In this document: piece by piece, positions 1 to 7,089 of the stretch
Numbering within the stretch: the stretch's first letter is position 1
How the letters are laid out: the number at the start of each line of letters is the position of its first letter
Origin: Gallionella sp.
Lineage (GTDB): Bacteria > Pseudomonadota > Gammaproteobacteria > Burkholderiales > Gallionellaceae
Assembly: GCA_025362155.1 (NCBI GenBank)
Contig: JANYHX010000087.1
Coordinates: forward strand, 1-8,406
Reading direction: 5' to 3'
Length of the DNA stretch: 8,406 nt
Translations under genes and position numbers: made by a program
The notes under the pieces: generated by a model
Seen by the model: only the letters and a program-made list of their open reading frames with translations
The model's database searches: none
What the model was told of the DNA's origin: nothing

Positions 1-1044
1 AAACACGCGGAACACAAACACCAAGCCATAGCGTTCATCAGGCAGTGTGTATTGCTTGCCTTCATTTTTAACGACTTCACCCTGGTGATACAGCGCCAGC
101 ACATGACCGCTTTCCAGCCCGTCGCGCGCGCCCTTGTTCAGGGTAACGACGGAATTTTGGCCACCTTGGGAGACCCCGCCGTAAATGGAAATAATACGCG
201 CGGAAATATTATTTTCTGGCGCGCGCGGCAGATAGGTATTAGCAACTTCCAGGGAAGGAACGACCAAGCGATCCCCGGCATAAATTTCTTCAACAGCATG
301 GGTGATCGCTATCGTGCTGATATCTGCAAAGCGGGTGATCTCGGCATTCCCCAGATAAATAGCTTCGATCCCCAGTACTTCTTTGGTATCAGGATCAACA
401 AAGGTTTTGCCAGGTCGATAAAGCTGCCATTGATCACCTTTATCCGACGGCAGTCCTTTGACGAAGGCCGTGTCATCGTTACCCAGTATCACGCGGCCTT
501 CGCGAGCGCCGATCAGGGTTGGGGCACCTTTTAACTCGTTTGCCTCAACAACCAGCGGTTGGATCAAAAATGGCCCGATGGCGCTTGCAGGAATACTTGG
601 TATGGCATCGTGATCGCTGGCACTTCCACGCACTTTTGGAGACAGTCTGACGGTATTGCTCGTATTGTCTACGCCGCTCGCGGGCGTCATATTACTTGCC
701 TCGCCAGAGGTGTCGCCGGACGGACTGAAGCGCAAGGTGCCGGTGCTGCGATCCAGAAAAATCACATCGCCCGGATAAATCCAGTGGGGGTCTTTGATCG
801 TGTTTTTATTAAGCCCCCAGATATGTGGCCATTTCCAGGGGTCTTTGAAAAATTTCGCGGAGATGTCCCACAGTGTGTCGCCCTTGACGACGATGTGCCG
901 ATCCGGTGCATCGCTACGAATACCGAGGCGAATATCCGAGCGGTTTTGGGATTCCGCTGCAAACGCCACAGGTTGTAAAATGAAGGCACAGACAGATGCG
1001 AGGACAGGCAATAAGAAGCAAATCAACGATATAATCTTGCGCAT
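1..1044 (-). CDS. Exported LysM-domain protein, C-terminus cut by window edge
   Basis: This is a likely periplasmic or envelope protein that binds peptidoglycan through a LysM domain; its precise role is unknown. The reading frame is open from the ATG at 1044 to the window edge (348 codons). A GGAG Shine-Dalgarno (complement of 1050-1053) sits 5 bases before the start, which supports this start. Residues 1-29 form a signal peptide: charged MRK, a hydrophobic stretch, then AFA-A near 27-30 as the probable cleavage site. One LysM domain spans about residues 50-97 (HIVVKGDTLWDIS at its start, IYPGDVIFL at its end). A Ser/Thr/Pro-rich linker follows at about 98-150, then a region with no motif I can name, reaching LPDERYGLVFVFRVF at the edge. 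From memory, betaproteobacterial homologues of this type sit divergent to def and next to dprA and are only slightly longer, so little is probably missing. The LysM assignment is firm; the function is inferred. Confidence 0.9.
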   Translation of the reverse strand, partial: MRKIISLICFLLPVLASVCAFILQPVAFAAESQNRSDIRLGIRSDAPDRHIVVKGDTLWDISAKFFKDPWKWPHIWGLNKNTIKDPHWIYPGDVIFLDRSTGTLRFSPSGDTSGEASNMTPASGVDNTSNTVRLSPKVRGSASDHDAIPSIPASAIGPFLIQPLVVEANELKGAPTLIGAREGRVILGNDDTAFVKGLPSDKGDQWQLYRPGKTFVDPDTKEVLGIEAIYLGNAEITRFADISTIAITHAVEEIYAGDRLVVPSLEVANTYLPRAPENNISARIISIYGGVSQGGQNSVVTLNKGARDGLESGHVLALYHQGEVVKNEGKQYTLPDERYGLVFVFRVF

Positions 1045-1074
1045 GGACACTCCGACAGAACCAAAATTCAGGAC

Positions 1075-1096
1075 ACGCAAAGTTACCGCGTTGCGT
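1075..1096. promoter_or_regulatory. Small inverted repeat in the LysM/def divergent region
   Basis: ACGCAA (1075-1080) and TTGCGT (1091-1096) are perfect inverted 6-mers separated by 10 bases. They lie in the 130-base region between two divergently transcribed genes, where promoters for both must lie. The symmetry suits either an operator or a small hairpin. TTGCGT at 1091 could also serve as a -35 element for def, but I see no convincing -10 at 16-18 bases from it. A 6-base arm can arise by chance, so this is only a candidate. Confidence 0.25.
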
Positions 1097-1130
1097 TAAA
1101 TTCTGCATCTAGTCCGCTAAATTAGCAAGC

Positions 1131-1153
1131 ATTATGGGAACTTCCAAAAATCT
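1131..1153. repeat. Partial match to the terminus of the 6946-7088 element
   Basis: The 23 bases here match 6941-6963, the left end of the kinase/regulator junction element with its flank, at 18 of 23 positions, including an unbroken ATGGGAAC. No matching inverted partner is seen nearby, so if the similarity is real it is a solitary end or a decayed copy. It lies 22 bases before the def start, inside the likely def leader. AT-rich sequence raises the chance of coincidence. Confidence 0.35.
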
Positions 1154-1174
1154 ACTGGGTAATTCAATAGCAGC

Positions 1175-1678
1175 ATGGCTATCCTGAAAATTCTGCAATA
1201 TCCCGATGAGCGGCTGCATAAAATCGCCAGGAATGTTATGCAAGTCAATGAAGCCACCCGCAAGCTGGTAAGCGATCTGGCCGAGACCATGTATGCCGCG
1301 CCCGGAGTAGGTTTGGCGGCGACCCAAGTGGATGTGCACGAGCGCATTATCGTGGTAGATATTTCCGAGACACACAATCAATTGAAAGTGTTCATCAACC
1401 CTGAAATCATCGCCCGTAGCGGTATAAGCGATTGCGAAGAGGGATGTCTGTCAGTGCCGGGCATTTATGAAACAGTGACCCGTGCGGAAAAGATCACTGC
1501 CCGTGCCCTCAATGAAAAAGGTGAGGCCTTTACGCTGAATGCCGAAGGTTTGCTGGCAGTTTGTATACAGCATGAGATGGATCATTTGGTAGGGAAGGTT
1601 TTTGTCGAATATCTGTCGCAACTCAAACAAAACCGGATTCGTGCAAAGCTGAAGAAACGCCTGCGCGAAACCATGTAA
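1175..1678 (+). CDS. def: Peptide deformylase
   Basis: Cytoplasmic metalloenzyme that removes the N-formyl group from the initiator methionine of new proteins at the ribosome. It reverses, after translation starts, the formylation done by Fmt, whose gene follows. At 167 aa it has the usual length for the bacterial enzyme. All three signature motifs are present: GVGLAATQ at 44-51, EGCLSVP at 89-95 with metal ligand Cys91, and QHEMDHLVG at 132-140 with metal ligands His133 and His137 and catalytic Glu134. The ATG at 1175 gives the canonical [14 protein letters not shown] start. Its Shine-Dalgarno is weak (GGGTAA about 12 bases upstream), so translation may rely on other leader features. It is the first plus-strand gene of the cluster and is separated from fmt by an unusual 223-base gap holding an inverted-repeat element. 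Confidence 0.98.
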   Translation: MAILKILQYPDERLHKIARNVMQVNEATRKLVSDLAETMYAAPGVGLAATQVDVHERIIVVDISETHNQLKVFINPEIIARSGISDCEEGCLSVPGIYETVTRAEKITARALNEKGEAFTLNAEGLLAVCIQHEMDHLVGKVFVEYLSQLKQNRIRAKLKKRLRETM

Positions 1679-1735
1679 TTCCACTTCCAATTCATCAATG
1701 AAACTGCGTTGGCTTCCTTGCTCATTCCGGGTCGT

Positions 1736-1785
1736 GCAACGGCAACACGTTACTGGCGAAGCCAGCCGATTGCAGGCGCCGTTGC
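1736..1785 (+). other. Nested stem-loop inside the def/fmt element
   Basis: GCAACGGC (1736-1743) and GCCGTTGC (1778-1785) form a perfect 8-base-pair outer stem. Nested inside it, CTGGC (1753-1757) and GCCAG (1761-1765) form a perfect hairpin closed by a GAA loop. No U-tract follows, so it is not a standard intrinsic terminator. It would be folded in any def-fmt readthrough transcript. Confidence 0.5.
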
Positions 1786-1788
1786 TTG

Positions 1789-1831
1789 GTCGCCCTTCCC
1801 GCACCGGAAGCTTCCACCGTGTCCGGGCGAC
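1789..1831 (+). other. Second stem-loop inside the def/fmt element
   Basis: GTCGCCC (1789-1795) and GGGCGAC (1825-1831) form a perfect 7-base-pair stem that begins three bases after the preceding stem-loop ends. The enclosed loop contains the 10-base palindrome GGAAGCTTCC (1806-1815). Two adjacent hairpins inside a long terminal stem give the block an RNA-like architecture. Confidence 0.45.
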
Positions 1832-1901
1832 AGTAGCACCTCCTGCGCCATTCGCTCGTCGCCGCCTTGTTTCATCTTCGAATTGAAACTGGAATAATTT
1901 T

Positions 1902-2846
1902 ATGAAAATCATTTTTGCCGGCACGCCGCAATTTGCGGCCAGCGCGCTGGCTGCCTTACTTGAAGAGCATCAAGTCGTCGCGGTGCTGACCCAGCCGGAT
2001 CGCCCGGCGGGACGAGGTATGCAATTGGCAGCCAGCGCCGTGAAACAGCTTGCGTTGTTACATAATTTGACAGTACTGCAGCCCGCTACATTGAAGACAG
2101 AAGAAATACAGCGGGCTATCACCGCACTGGATGCGGATGTGATGGTGGTGGCGGCCTACGGTTTGATTTTGCCGAAAGCGGTGTTGCAACTGCCACGCTA
2201 TGGCTGCTTAAACATCCACGCCTCCCTGCTGCCGCGCTGGCGTGGAGCCGCGCCGATACAGCGTGCCATTCTGGCGGGCGACCAGGAAACCGGCATCACT
2301 ATTATGCAGATGGACGAAGGACTGGATACGGGCGATATGTTGTTGCGCAATGCTTGCCTGATTGAGGTCAATGACACTGCGCAGACTCTGCATGACAAAC
2401 TGGCTGGGTTGGGCGCGAGCAGCATCCTCGAAGCATTGGGTCTTCTGCAGAAAAACCGGCTGACGCCGATCAAGCAGGACAATGATGCAGCTTGTTATGC
2501 CACAAAGCTAACCAAGATCGAAGCGCGGATCGACTGGCAACAAGATGCGCGGCAAATCGAACGCGCGGTACGTGCCTACAATCCTTTCCCAATGTGTCAT
2601 GCCAACTTGAACGGTGTGGCGATAAAAATTTGGCGGACTGAGGTATGTCCGGATAATGGCGAAGATGGCAAACGCAGCAAGCCGGGCATCGTAATAGCCG
2701 TAGATAAACGCGGCATCACCGTAGCGTGCGGCAAAGATGCACTGCGCCTGGAGACGTTGCAACGTCCGGGCGGCAAAGCACAACCCGCCGCACAATTTCT
2801 GCAGGCTGTGCCGGTTAATGTCGGCGATGTTTTCAATGTTGGTTGA
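1902..2846 (+). CDS. fmt: Methionyl-tRNA formyltransferase
   Basis: Cytoplasmic enzyme that transfers a formyl group from 10-formyltetrahydrofolate to Met-tRNA(fMet) for translation initiation, and the partner of Def encoded just upstream. At 314 aa it is normal length. The N-terminal Rossmann-like catalytic domain opens MKIIFAGTPQFAA and carries LTQPDRPAGRG (29-39), the tRNA-contacting loop region. The active site is NIHASLLPRWRGAAPIQ (104-120) with Asn104 and His106, plus Asp142 in MDEGLDTGD. The C-terminal OB-like tRNA-binding domain, about 205-310, contains YATKLTKIEARIDW and RAYNPFP. The ATG at 1902 yields the canonical N-terminus; its weak Shine-Dalgarno (GGAA, 1891-1894) lies within the right arm of the upstream inverted-repeat element. 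The gene overlaps rsmB by 11 bases, which indicates co-translation. Confidence 0.98.
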   Translation: MKIIFAGTPQFAASALAALLEEHQVVAVLTQPDRPAGRGMQLAASAVKQLALLHNLTVLQPATLKTEEIQRAITALDADVMVVAAYGLILPKAVLQLPRYGCLNIHASLLPRWRGAAPIQRAILAGDQETGITIMQMDEGLDTGDMLLRNACLIEVNDTAQTLHDKLAGLGASSILEALGLLQKNRLTPIKQDNDAACYATKLTKIEARIDWQQDARQIERAVRAYNPFPMCHANLNGVAIKIWRTEVCPDNGEDGKRSKPGIVIAVDKRGITVACGKDALRLETLQRPGGKAQPAAQFLQAVPVNVGDVFNVG

Positions 2847-4155
2847 GACGCAACACATACAACTCGCCGCCAGCCTGGTCGTGCAGCAAGTATTGGCGAA
2901 CGGGCGGAATCTCAATCAGGTTTTGGATGAATCTCTGCGCAACAAAGCAGAGTGGTTGCCTGCACAGCGTGCCGCCTTACAGGATTTAAGCTATGGCACA
3001 TTACGCTTTTACGGACAGTTGCAGGCGATATTGGATATGTTGTTGCATAAACCTTTGTCGGATGAGAGTGTGCGTTTCCTGTTGTTGGTCACGTTGTACC
3101 AATTGCAATATGGCAAATCTGCGCAGCATGCCATTGTCGATCATGCGGTGCGCGCCGCGCATGCACTAAGTCCGCGCGTGAGTGGCTTGGTGAACGCAAT
3201 CCTGAGAAATTTTTTGCGTAACCAAGCCGTATTGCTGGAACAAGCCGGACAAAGCGCAGAAGGAAAATATAATTACCCGCAATGGTGGATAAATGAACTG
3301 AACGCACAATATGGCGAACGCAGTACGGCGATCCTCGAAGTAGGCAATGGGCATCCGCCAATGACTTTGCGCGTCAACCAGCGTCGAATCAAGACCGAAA
3401 ATTATTTGGCGCAGCTGGTGCAACAGGATTTGTCCGCCCGGTTAATCGAACTAGGTGTGGCCGGGCTGGACGCATTGCAACTGGACAAGCCTGTATCAGT
3501 CGACAAGTTGCCGGGATTCTTTGATGGCTGGGTTTCGGTACAGGATGCCGGTGCGCAATACGCCGCACTGTTACTGGATATTCACGACGGAATGCGCGTG
3601 CTGGATGCCTGTGCTGCGCCTGGGGGCAAGACTGCTCACATTATGGAGCGCGCGGCAGTAGAAATAGTCGCCGTAGACAAGAACGCAAAACGTTTACAGC
3701 TTGTGAAGGAAAATTTGCAGCGGCTGGGGCTGATTTCACCACAACCAGCAGCTGCGCAACTGGTAGTCGGCGATGCCGCTGCGCCGGAGGAGTGGTGGGA
3801 GGGTAAATCCTTTCAACGTATACTGGCAGATGTACCCTGCTCTGCTTCGGGTGTGGTGCGCCGCCATCCGGATATTAAATGGCTAAGACGCCGTGCGGAT
3901 ATTGCCGGGTTCGCCGATCAGCAACTGAATATTTTGCGCGCTTTATGGCCGCTGCTGGCTCAAAATGGGAAGCTGCTTTATGCCACCTGCTCTGTCTTTC
4001 ATCAAGAGAACGAACAAGTCGTCGCGGCATTTCTGACGCAACATTCAGATGCGCGGCGACTACCGATAACTTTACCTGACGCTATTGATGGCCAGTTATT
4101 ACCCAATGATCAGCATGACGGATTTTTTTATGCGTTGCTGCAAAAAATTGTTTAG
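2836..4155 (+). CDS. rsmB: 16S rRNA (cytosine-967-C5)-methyltransferase RsmB
   Basis: S-adenosylmethionine-dependent enzyme (also called Sun or Fmu) that makes m5C967 in 16S rRNA. From the ATG at 2836 it is 439 aa, close to the E. coli protein (429 aa), and begins MLVETQHIQLAASLVVQQVL. The first ~150 residues form the NusB-like RNA-binding domain. The Rossmann methyltransferase domain follows, with the AdoMet loop DACAAPGGKTAHI near 257-269, VRRHPDIKWLRR after motif IV, motif IV Cys335 in ADVPCSASG, and the nucleophile Cys385 in YATCSV. An in-frame ATG at 2827 is an alternative start, and neither has a strong Shine-Dalgarno; the frame extends further upstream but that part is fmt sequence. 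Starting inside the fmt 3' end suggests translational coupling. The 3' end overlaps the next gene. Confidence 0.96.
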   Translation: MLVETQHIQLAASLVVQQVLANGRNLNQVLDESLRNKAEWLPAQRAALQDLSYGTLRFYGQLQAILDMLLHKPLSDESVRFLLLVTLYQLQYGKSAQHAIVDHAVRAAHALSPRVSGLVNAILRNFLRNQAVLLEQAGQSAEGKYNYPQWWINELNAQYGERSTAILEVGNGHPPMTLRVNQRRIKTENYLAQLVQQDLSARLIELGVAGLDALQLDKPVSVDKLPGFFDGWVSVQDAGAQYAALLLDIHDGMRVLDACAAPGGKTAHIMERAAVEIVAVDKNAKRLQLVKENLQRLGLISPQPAAAQLVVGDAAAPEEWWEGKSFQRILADVPCSASGVVRRHPDIKWLRRRADIAGFADQQLNILRALWPLLAQNGKLLYATCSVFHQENEQVVAAFLTQHSDARRLPITLPDAIDGQLLPNDQHDGFFYALLQKIV

Positions 4156-4816
4156 CGCTCTGCTGCGCGGTATCTTCCTGGTGTGCCTTTTCGCCGCCAA
4201 TGCGCAAGCAGAAGGCATTGCTATCGATAAGGCAGAAATTCGCCGCAGCGAAGATGGCTACCAACTTTTCGCCAGCTATGACATCAAGCTCAATTTCGTA
4301 GTAACACAGGCTTTATCACGCGGCATCCCGATTTATTTTGTGAGCGAATTTTCATTGACGCACGCACGCTGGAGCTGGCTGGATGCCGCACAACAGGCTG
4401 TGTTACGCACTCTACCGCGTTATTTTGTGGGCGATTCTCCGCGGCGTTTGTCCTGGCTGGATAAGGAAATTTTCCACAGCGCCCAGACCGTCAAACTTTC
4501 TTACAGCGTTTTAACAGGGCGATATCGCATTTCGCGTGGCGCGCTATTCCAGAATTTCGCCACACTTGAAGATGTTGAAAATATATTGGCACGGCAGAGC
4601 TCAACCGCCATTTCCGCAGAGCTGCTGAAAAAAAATGGCGACTACATGGCGGCCGCGCGCCTGCGCCTAGACATTGCCCAGTTGCCCAAACCATTGCAGG
4701 TAAATGCCTTAACGGACAATGATTGGACCCTCGATTCAGATTGGTATCGCTGGGTAATCAGTCCAGCGGAGATTGCCGAGCACAACGAGCAAAACCGAGT
4801 GACGTTGCCCGAGTGA
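4130..4816 (+). CDS. Exported DUF4390-type protein of unknown function
   Basis: This is probably a periplasmic protein of unknown function. From the ATG at 4130 it is 228 aa. Residues 1-27 are a signal peptide: MRCCKK, a hydrophobic core, and ANAQA before the likely cleavage at 27/28. The mature part is soluble-looking with no further membrane segment; it contains FVSEFSLTHARWSWLD, a predicted beta-rich pattern, and YRISRGALFQNFATLEDV in the middle. I assign DUF4390 from its position between rsmB and an NtrY-type kinase and from this pattern, recalled rather than searched. I chose 4130 because it gives a clean signal peptide and has GACGGA (4117-4122) 7 bases upstream; in-frame starts at 4085 (TTG), 4088, 4106 and 4115 are possible. 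It overlaps rsmB by 26 bases and ends 7 bases before the kinase gene, so it may feed an envelope signal to that kinase, which is an inference from position only. Confidence 0.8.
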   Translation: MRCCKKLFSALLRGIFLVCLFAANAQAEGIAIDKAEIRRSEDGYQLFASYDIKLNFVVTQALSRGIPIYFVSEFSLTHARWSWLDAAQQAVLRTLPRYFVGDSPRRLSWLDKEIFHSAQTVKLSYSVLTGRYRISRGALFQNFATLEDVENILARQSSTAISAELLKKNGDYMAAARLRLDIAQLPKPLQVNALTDNDWTLDSDWYRWVISPAEIAEHNEQNRVTLPE

Positions 4817-4823
4817 TGAAATT

Positions 4824-6944
4824 GTGACCTATCTAATTTTCATTAGCATTAGCCTGAGCGGTGCGCTACTGTATTTGTTATCCAGTAGCAGCGCTAATAC
4901 CGAAGGATTTTCCAATAATTATTATGGCCTGCTGGGATTAACCGGCGTACTTGCCTCAGGGTTGGCGGGGCTGGTTGGTTATCAATTGTGGCGCTTGCGC
5001 AACAAACTGAAGAACAAGATATTTGGTGCCAGGCTGGCACTGCGTCTGGTATTGTTTTTCACACTGATCGCGGTTCTGCCGGGCGTTTTGATTTATGCAG
5101 TGTCAGTGCAATTTTTGGATAAAAGTATTGAATCGTGGTTTGACGTGCGCGTTGAGAAAGCCCTGGAAGGAGGTCTCAATCTCGGTAAAAGCAGTCTCGA
5201 TAATAGCTTGAAAGAACTGTCCAAAAAAGCGCAATTCACGGCGTCCTTTTTGGCGGAGAAATCTGCCGGTCAATACCAGCATGCATTGGAAAATTTGGTG
5301 GACGAAGAGGTGGCACAGGAAGCAGCTTTATTCAGTGTCGATGGGAAATTGATTGCCTCTTCCATTGATGACAATGCGCAGTTACCGGATAAACCTGATA
5401 ATGAATTAATGCGGCTGACGCTGGCTAAAGGCAAGTACGCAGTGATTGATACCTTGCCCAACAAGGGGCTGACATTACTGGCACTGGTAATGGTAAATTC
5501 CAAAATGCCCACAGGCGGACGGTATGTTTTGCAATTCACCCAACCGGTGCCCAAGCAGATCGAAACGGACGCCGAAACAGTGCAAACGGTATATCGCGAT
5601 TATCAGGAGTTGACTCTCTCTCGCGTGGGATTGAAACGGCTGTATGCAATCACTTTAACTCTGTCATTGCTGGTGGTATTGCTGACGGCGGTATCCGCAG
5701 CATTTTTTCTCAGTGATGGATTTGGCTCCTCGCTGGAAGCGCTCGCCGAAGGAACCCGCGCGGTAGCGCAGGGTGACTTCACCGAGCAATATCCTATACG
5801 CAGCAGCGATGAACTGGGCGCATTGACCGGGCTGTTTAACCAGATGACGCGCCAGTTGCTCGAAGCCAAGCAAACCAGTGAACAGCAACAACGTATAGTT
5901 GAAAGTGCCAAAGTGCATTTGGAAAGCGTGTTGACTCATTTGTCTTCGGGTGTGCTGGCACTGGATCATGAATTGCGCTTGCGCTCGGTAAATACCAGCG
6001 CTGCACAAATTCTGGCTGCGCCGTTACAGGAAATGCAACGCCTGTCGTTAACTCAAATTGCCGATAAATATAGCCTACTAAGATCATTCTGCCTCACCAT
6101 CACCGAGGCTTTTGGCGCAACCGAAAGCGGCGAATGGCAGCGGCAAATAGAACGCCTGAGCAAAAATGGTACGCAAATTCTGTTGATGCGCGGAACCCGC
6201 TTGCCGCAAGGCGGGGAAGCGGGCTATGTAGTGGTATTCGATGACATCAGTCATTTATTACAGGCAGAGCGGCAGGCCGCATGGGGCGAAGTGGCGCGAC
6301 GGCTGGCGCACGAAATCAAGAATCCGCTGACGCCCATCCAGCTGTCGGCGGAACGCTTGCAGCACAAGCTCAGTGATAAGCTGGATGAAGCTGATGCGCA
6401 ACTGCTACGGCGCGCCACAAGAACTATCGTTAGTCAGGTTGGTGCAATGAAAAACATGGTGAGCGATTTTGCCAATTACGCACGCGGCCCGGCATTAAAG
6501 CTGTCGCATCTGGATATGCATAAGCTGATTAAAGAAGTGTTGGGCTTGTATGAGGCCAATGCCATACTCCTCGTTTTGAAACTGGACGCAGCTCCCAGCG
6601 AAGTCAATGGGGATGCGACCCGTTTGCGCCAGGTCATCCACAACCTGCTGCAAAATGCGCAGGATGCATTACAAGGTGTCATCCAGCCGAAAATAACCCT
6701 GCACACTGAAATGCAAAATGGAGAAATTCATTTGTGGGTCGAGGACAATGGCCCGGGCTTTCCGGAAAGCGTGCTGTCGCGCCCCTTTGAACCCTATATG
6801 ACAACCAAGGCTAAAGGTACGGGTTTGGGTCTCGCTATCGTGAAAAAAATTGTGGAAGAGCATGGTGGACGCATCGCTATTGAAAATATCATAAGCGGCG
6901 GAGCACGGGTTAGTATCGTGTTGCCGCTGGTCGAGGAGGCATAA
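4824..6944 (+). CDS. ntrY: NtrY-like membrane sensor histidine kinase
   Basis: Inner-membrane sensor kinase of a two-component system, 706 aa. It likely autophosphorylates on His496 and passes phosphate to the regulator encoded downstream. Hydrophobic segments near 3-20, 34-56 and 72-97 are followed by a probable periplasmic sensor region (about 98-270), a fourth membrane helix (272-296), a HAMP domain (about 297-350), a PAS domain (about 360-478) and the kinase core. The H-box is RRLAHEIKNPLTPIQLSAER with His496. The ATPase domain has the N-box NLLQNAQDA (607-615), G1 DNGPGFP (641-647), FEPYMTTKAKG and G2 GTGLGLAIV (665-673). This domain order and the H-box sequence are NtrY-type. Start is GTG at 4824, since no in-frame ATG gives the first membrane helix; the Shine-Dalgarno is poor, which suggests coupling to the gene 7 bases upstream. 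The signal sensed is unknown; NtrYX systems elsewhere have been linked to nitrogen or redox/respiratory control. Confidence 0.92.
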   Translation: MTYLIFISISLSGALLYLLSSSSANTEGFSNNYYGLLGLTGVLASGLAGLVGYQLWRLRNKLKNKIFGARLALRLVLFFTLIAVLPGVLIYAVSVQFLDKSIESWFDVRVEKALEGGLNLGKSSLDNSLKELSKKAQFTASFLAEKSAGQYQHALENLVDEEVAQEAALFSVDGKLIASSIDDNAQLPDKPDNELMRLTLAKGKYAVIDTLPNKGLTLLALVMVNSKMPTGGRYVLQFTQPVPKQIETDAETVQTVYRDYQELTLSRVGLKRLYAITLTLSLLVVLLTAVSAAFFLSDGFGSSLEALAEGTRAVAQGDFTEQYPIRSSDELGALTGLFNQMTRQLLEAKQTSEQQQRIVESAKVHLESVLTHLSSGVLALDHELRLRSVNTSAAQILAAPLQEMQRLSLTQIADKYSLLRSFCLTITEAFGATESGEWQRQIERLSKNGTQILLMRGTRLPQGGEAGYVVVFDDISHLLQAERQAAWGEVARRLAHEIKNPLTPIQLSAERLQHKLSDKLDEADAQLLRRATRTIVSQVGAMKNMVSDFANYARGPALKLSHLDMHKLIKEVLGLYEANAILLVLKLDAAPSEVNGDATRLRQVIHNLLQNAQDALQGVIQPKITLHTEMQNGEIHLWVEDNGPGFPESVLSRPFEPYMTTKAKGTGLGLAIVKKIVEEHGGRIAIENIISGGARVSIVLPLVEEA

Positions 6945-6945
6945 T

Positions 6946-7088
6946 GGGAACCTCTATAAATTTTTTTCTCGGGCGAATCGCGGCGTCACGTGCTCGCTCA
7001 CTCCTCGTCTATCTATCCGATATGTCTCGTCGTTCGCTGCGCGGCTCCTTGCGCTTCATCCCGAAAAACAAATTTCTAGAGGCCCCCC
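6946..7088. repeat. MITE-like inverted-repeat element between kinase and regulator genes
   Basis: This is a 143-base non-coding block with long terminal inverted repeats. The left arm, 6946-6980, pairs with 7052-7087 at 28 of 35 positions with one single-base gap; the matching runs are GGG, CCTCTA, AAATTT, TTT, TCGGG and GAA. The left end lies one base after the kinase stop codon and the right end one base before the regulator ATG. AAT directly flanks both sides (6943-6945 and 7089-7091), a possible 3-base target duplication. The core contains GCTCACTCC (6996-7004), CTCGTCG (7026-7032), CCTTG (7047-7051) and TTCATC (7055-7060), in the same order as in the def/fmt element. AGAGG (7078-7082) in the right arm is the only evident Shine-Dalgarno for the regulator gene, 7 bases before its ATG. 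No protein is encoded. The termini look like those of an insertion-sequence-derived miniature element, but the family is not identified. Confidence 0.75.
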
Positions 7089-7089
7089 A

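Larger units (their letters stand above)
1679..1894. repeat. MITE-like inverted-repeat element between def and fmt
   Basis: This is a 216-base non-coding block with 26-base terminal inverted repeats, 1679-1704 and 1869-1894, which match at 20 of 26 positions (shared runs TTCCA, CAATTC, ATGAAAC). The left arm starts on the base after the def stop codon and the right arm ends 7 bases before the fmt start. The trinucleotide TAA lies immediately outside both ends (1676-1678, which is the def stop, and 1895-1897), as a 3-base target duplication would. Inside are two stem-loops, listed separately. It shares ordered short blocks with the element at 6946-7088: GCTCAYTCC, CTCGTCG, CCTTG and TTCATC. 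The GGAA at 1891-1894, inside the right arm, is the only Shine-Dalgarno-like sequence ahead of fmt. Short open frames inside resemble no protein I know. Possible identities are a MITE-like element or a structured RNA; the repeat structure itself is directly visible. Confidence 0.7.

Noticed and set aside
52..978. Plus-strand open frames of 160 and 139 codons antisense to the LysM gene
   Set aside because: They lack family features, and the opposite strand encodes a continuous protein with signal peptide, LysM domain and Shine-Dalgarno.
1698..1897. Two 62-codon open frames in the def/fmt gap
   Set aside because: They lie within the inverted-repeat element, have Arg/Ser/Pro-rich compositions typical of shadow translations and show no ribosome-binding site.
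2737..2835. Longer rsmB reading frame starting at 2737
   Set aside because: The extra 33 residues are out-of-frame fmt sequence without homology to RsmB; starts at 2827 or 2836 match the family N-terminus.
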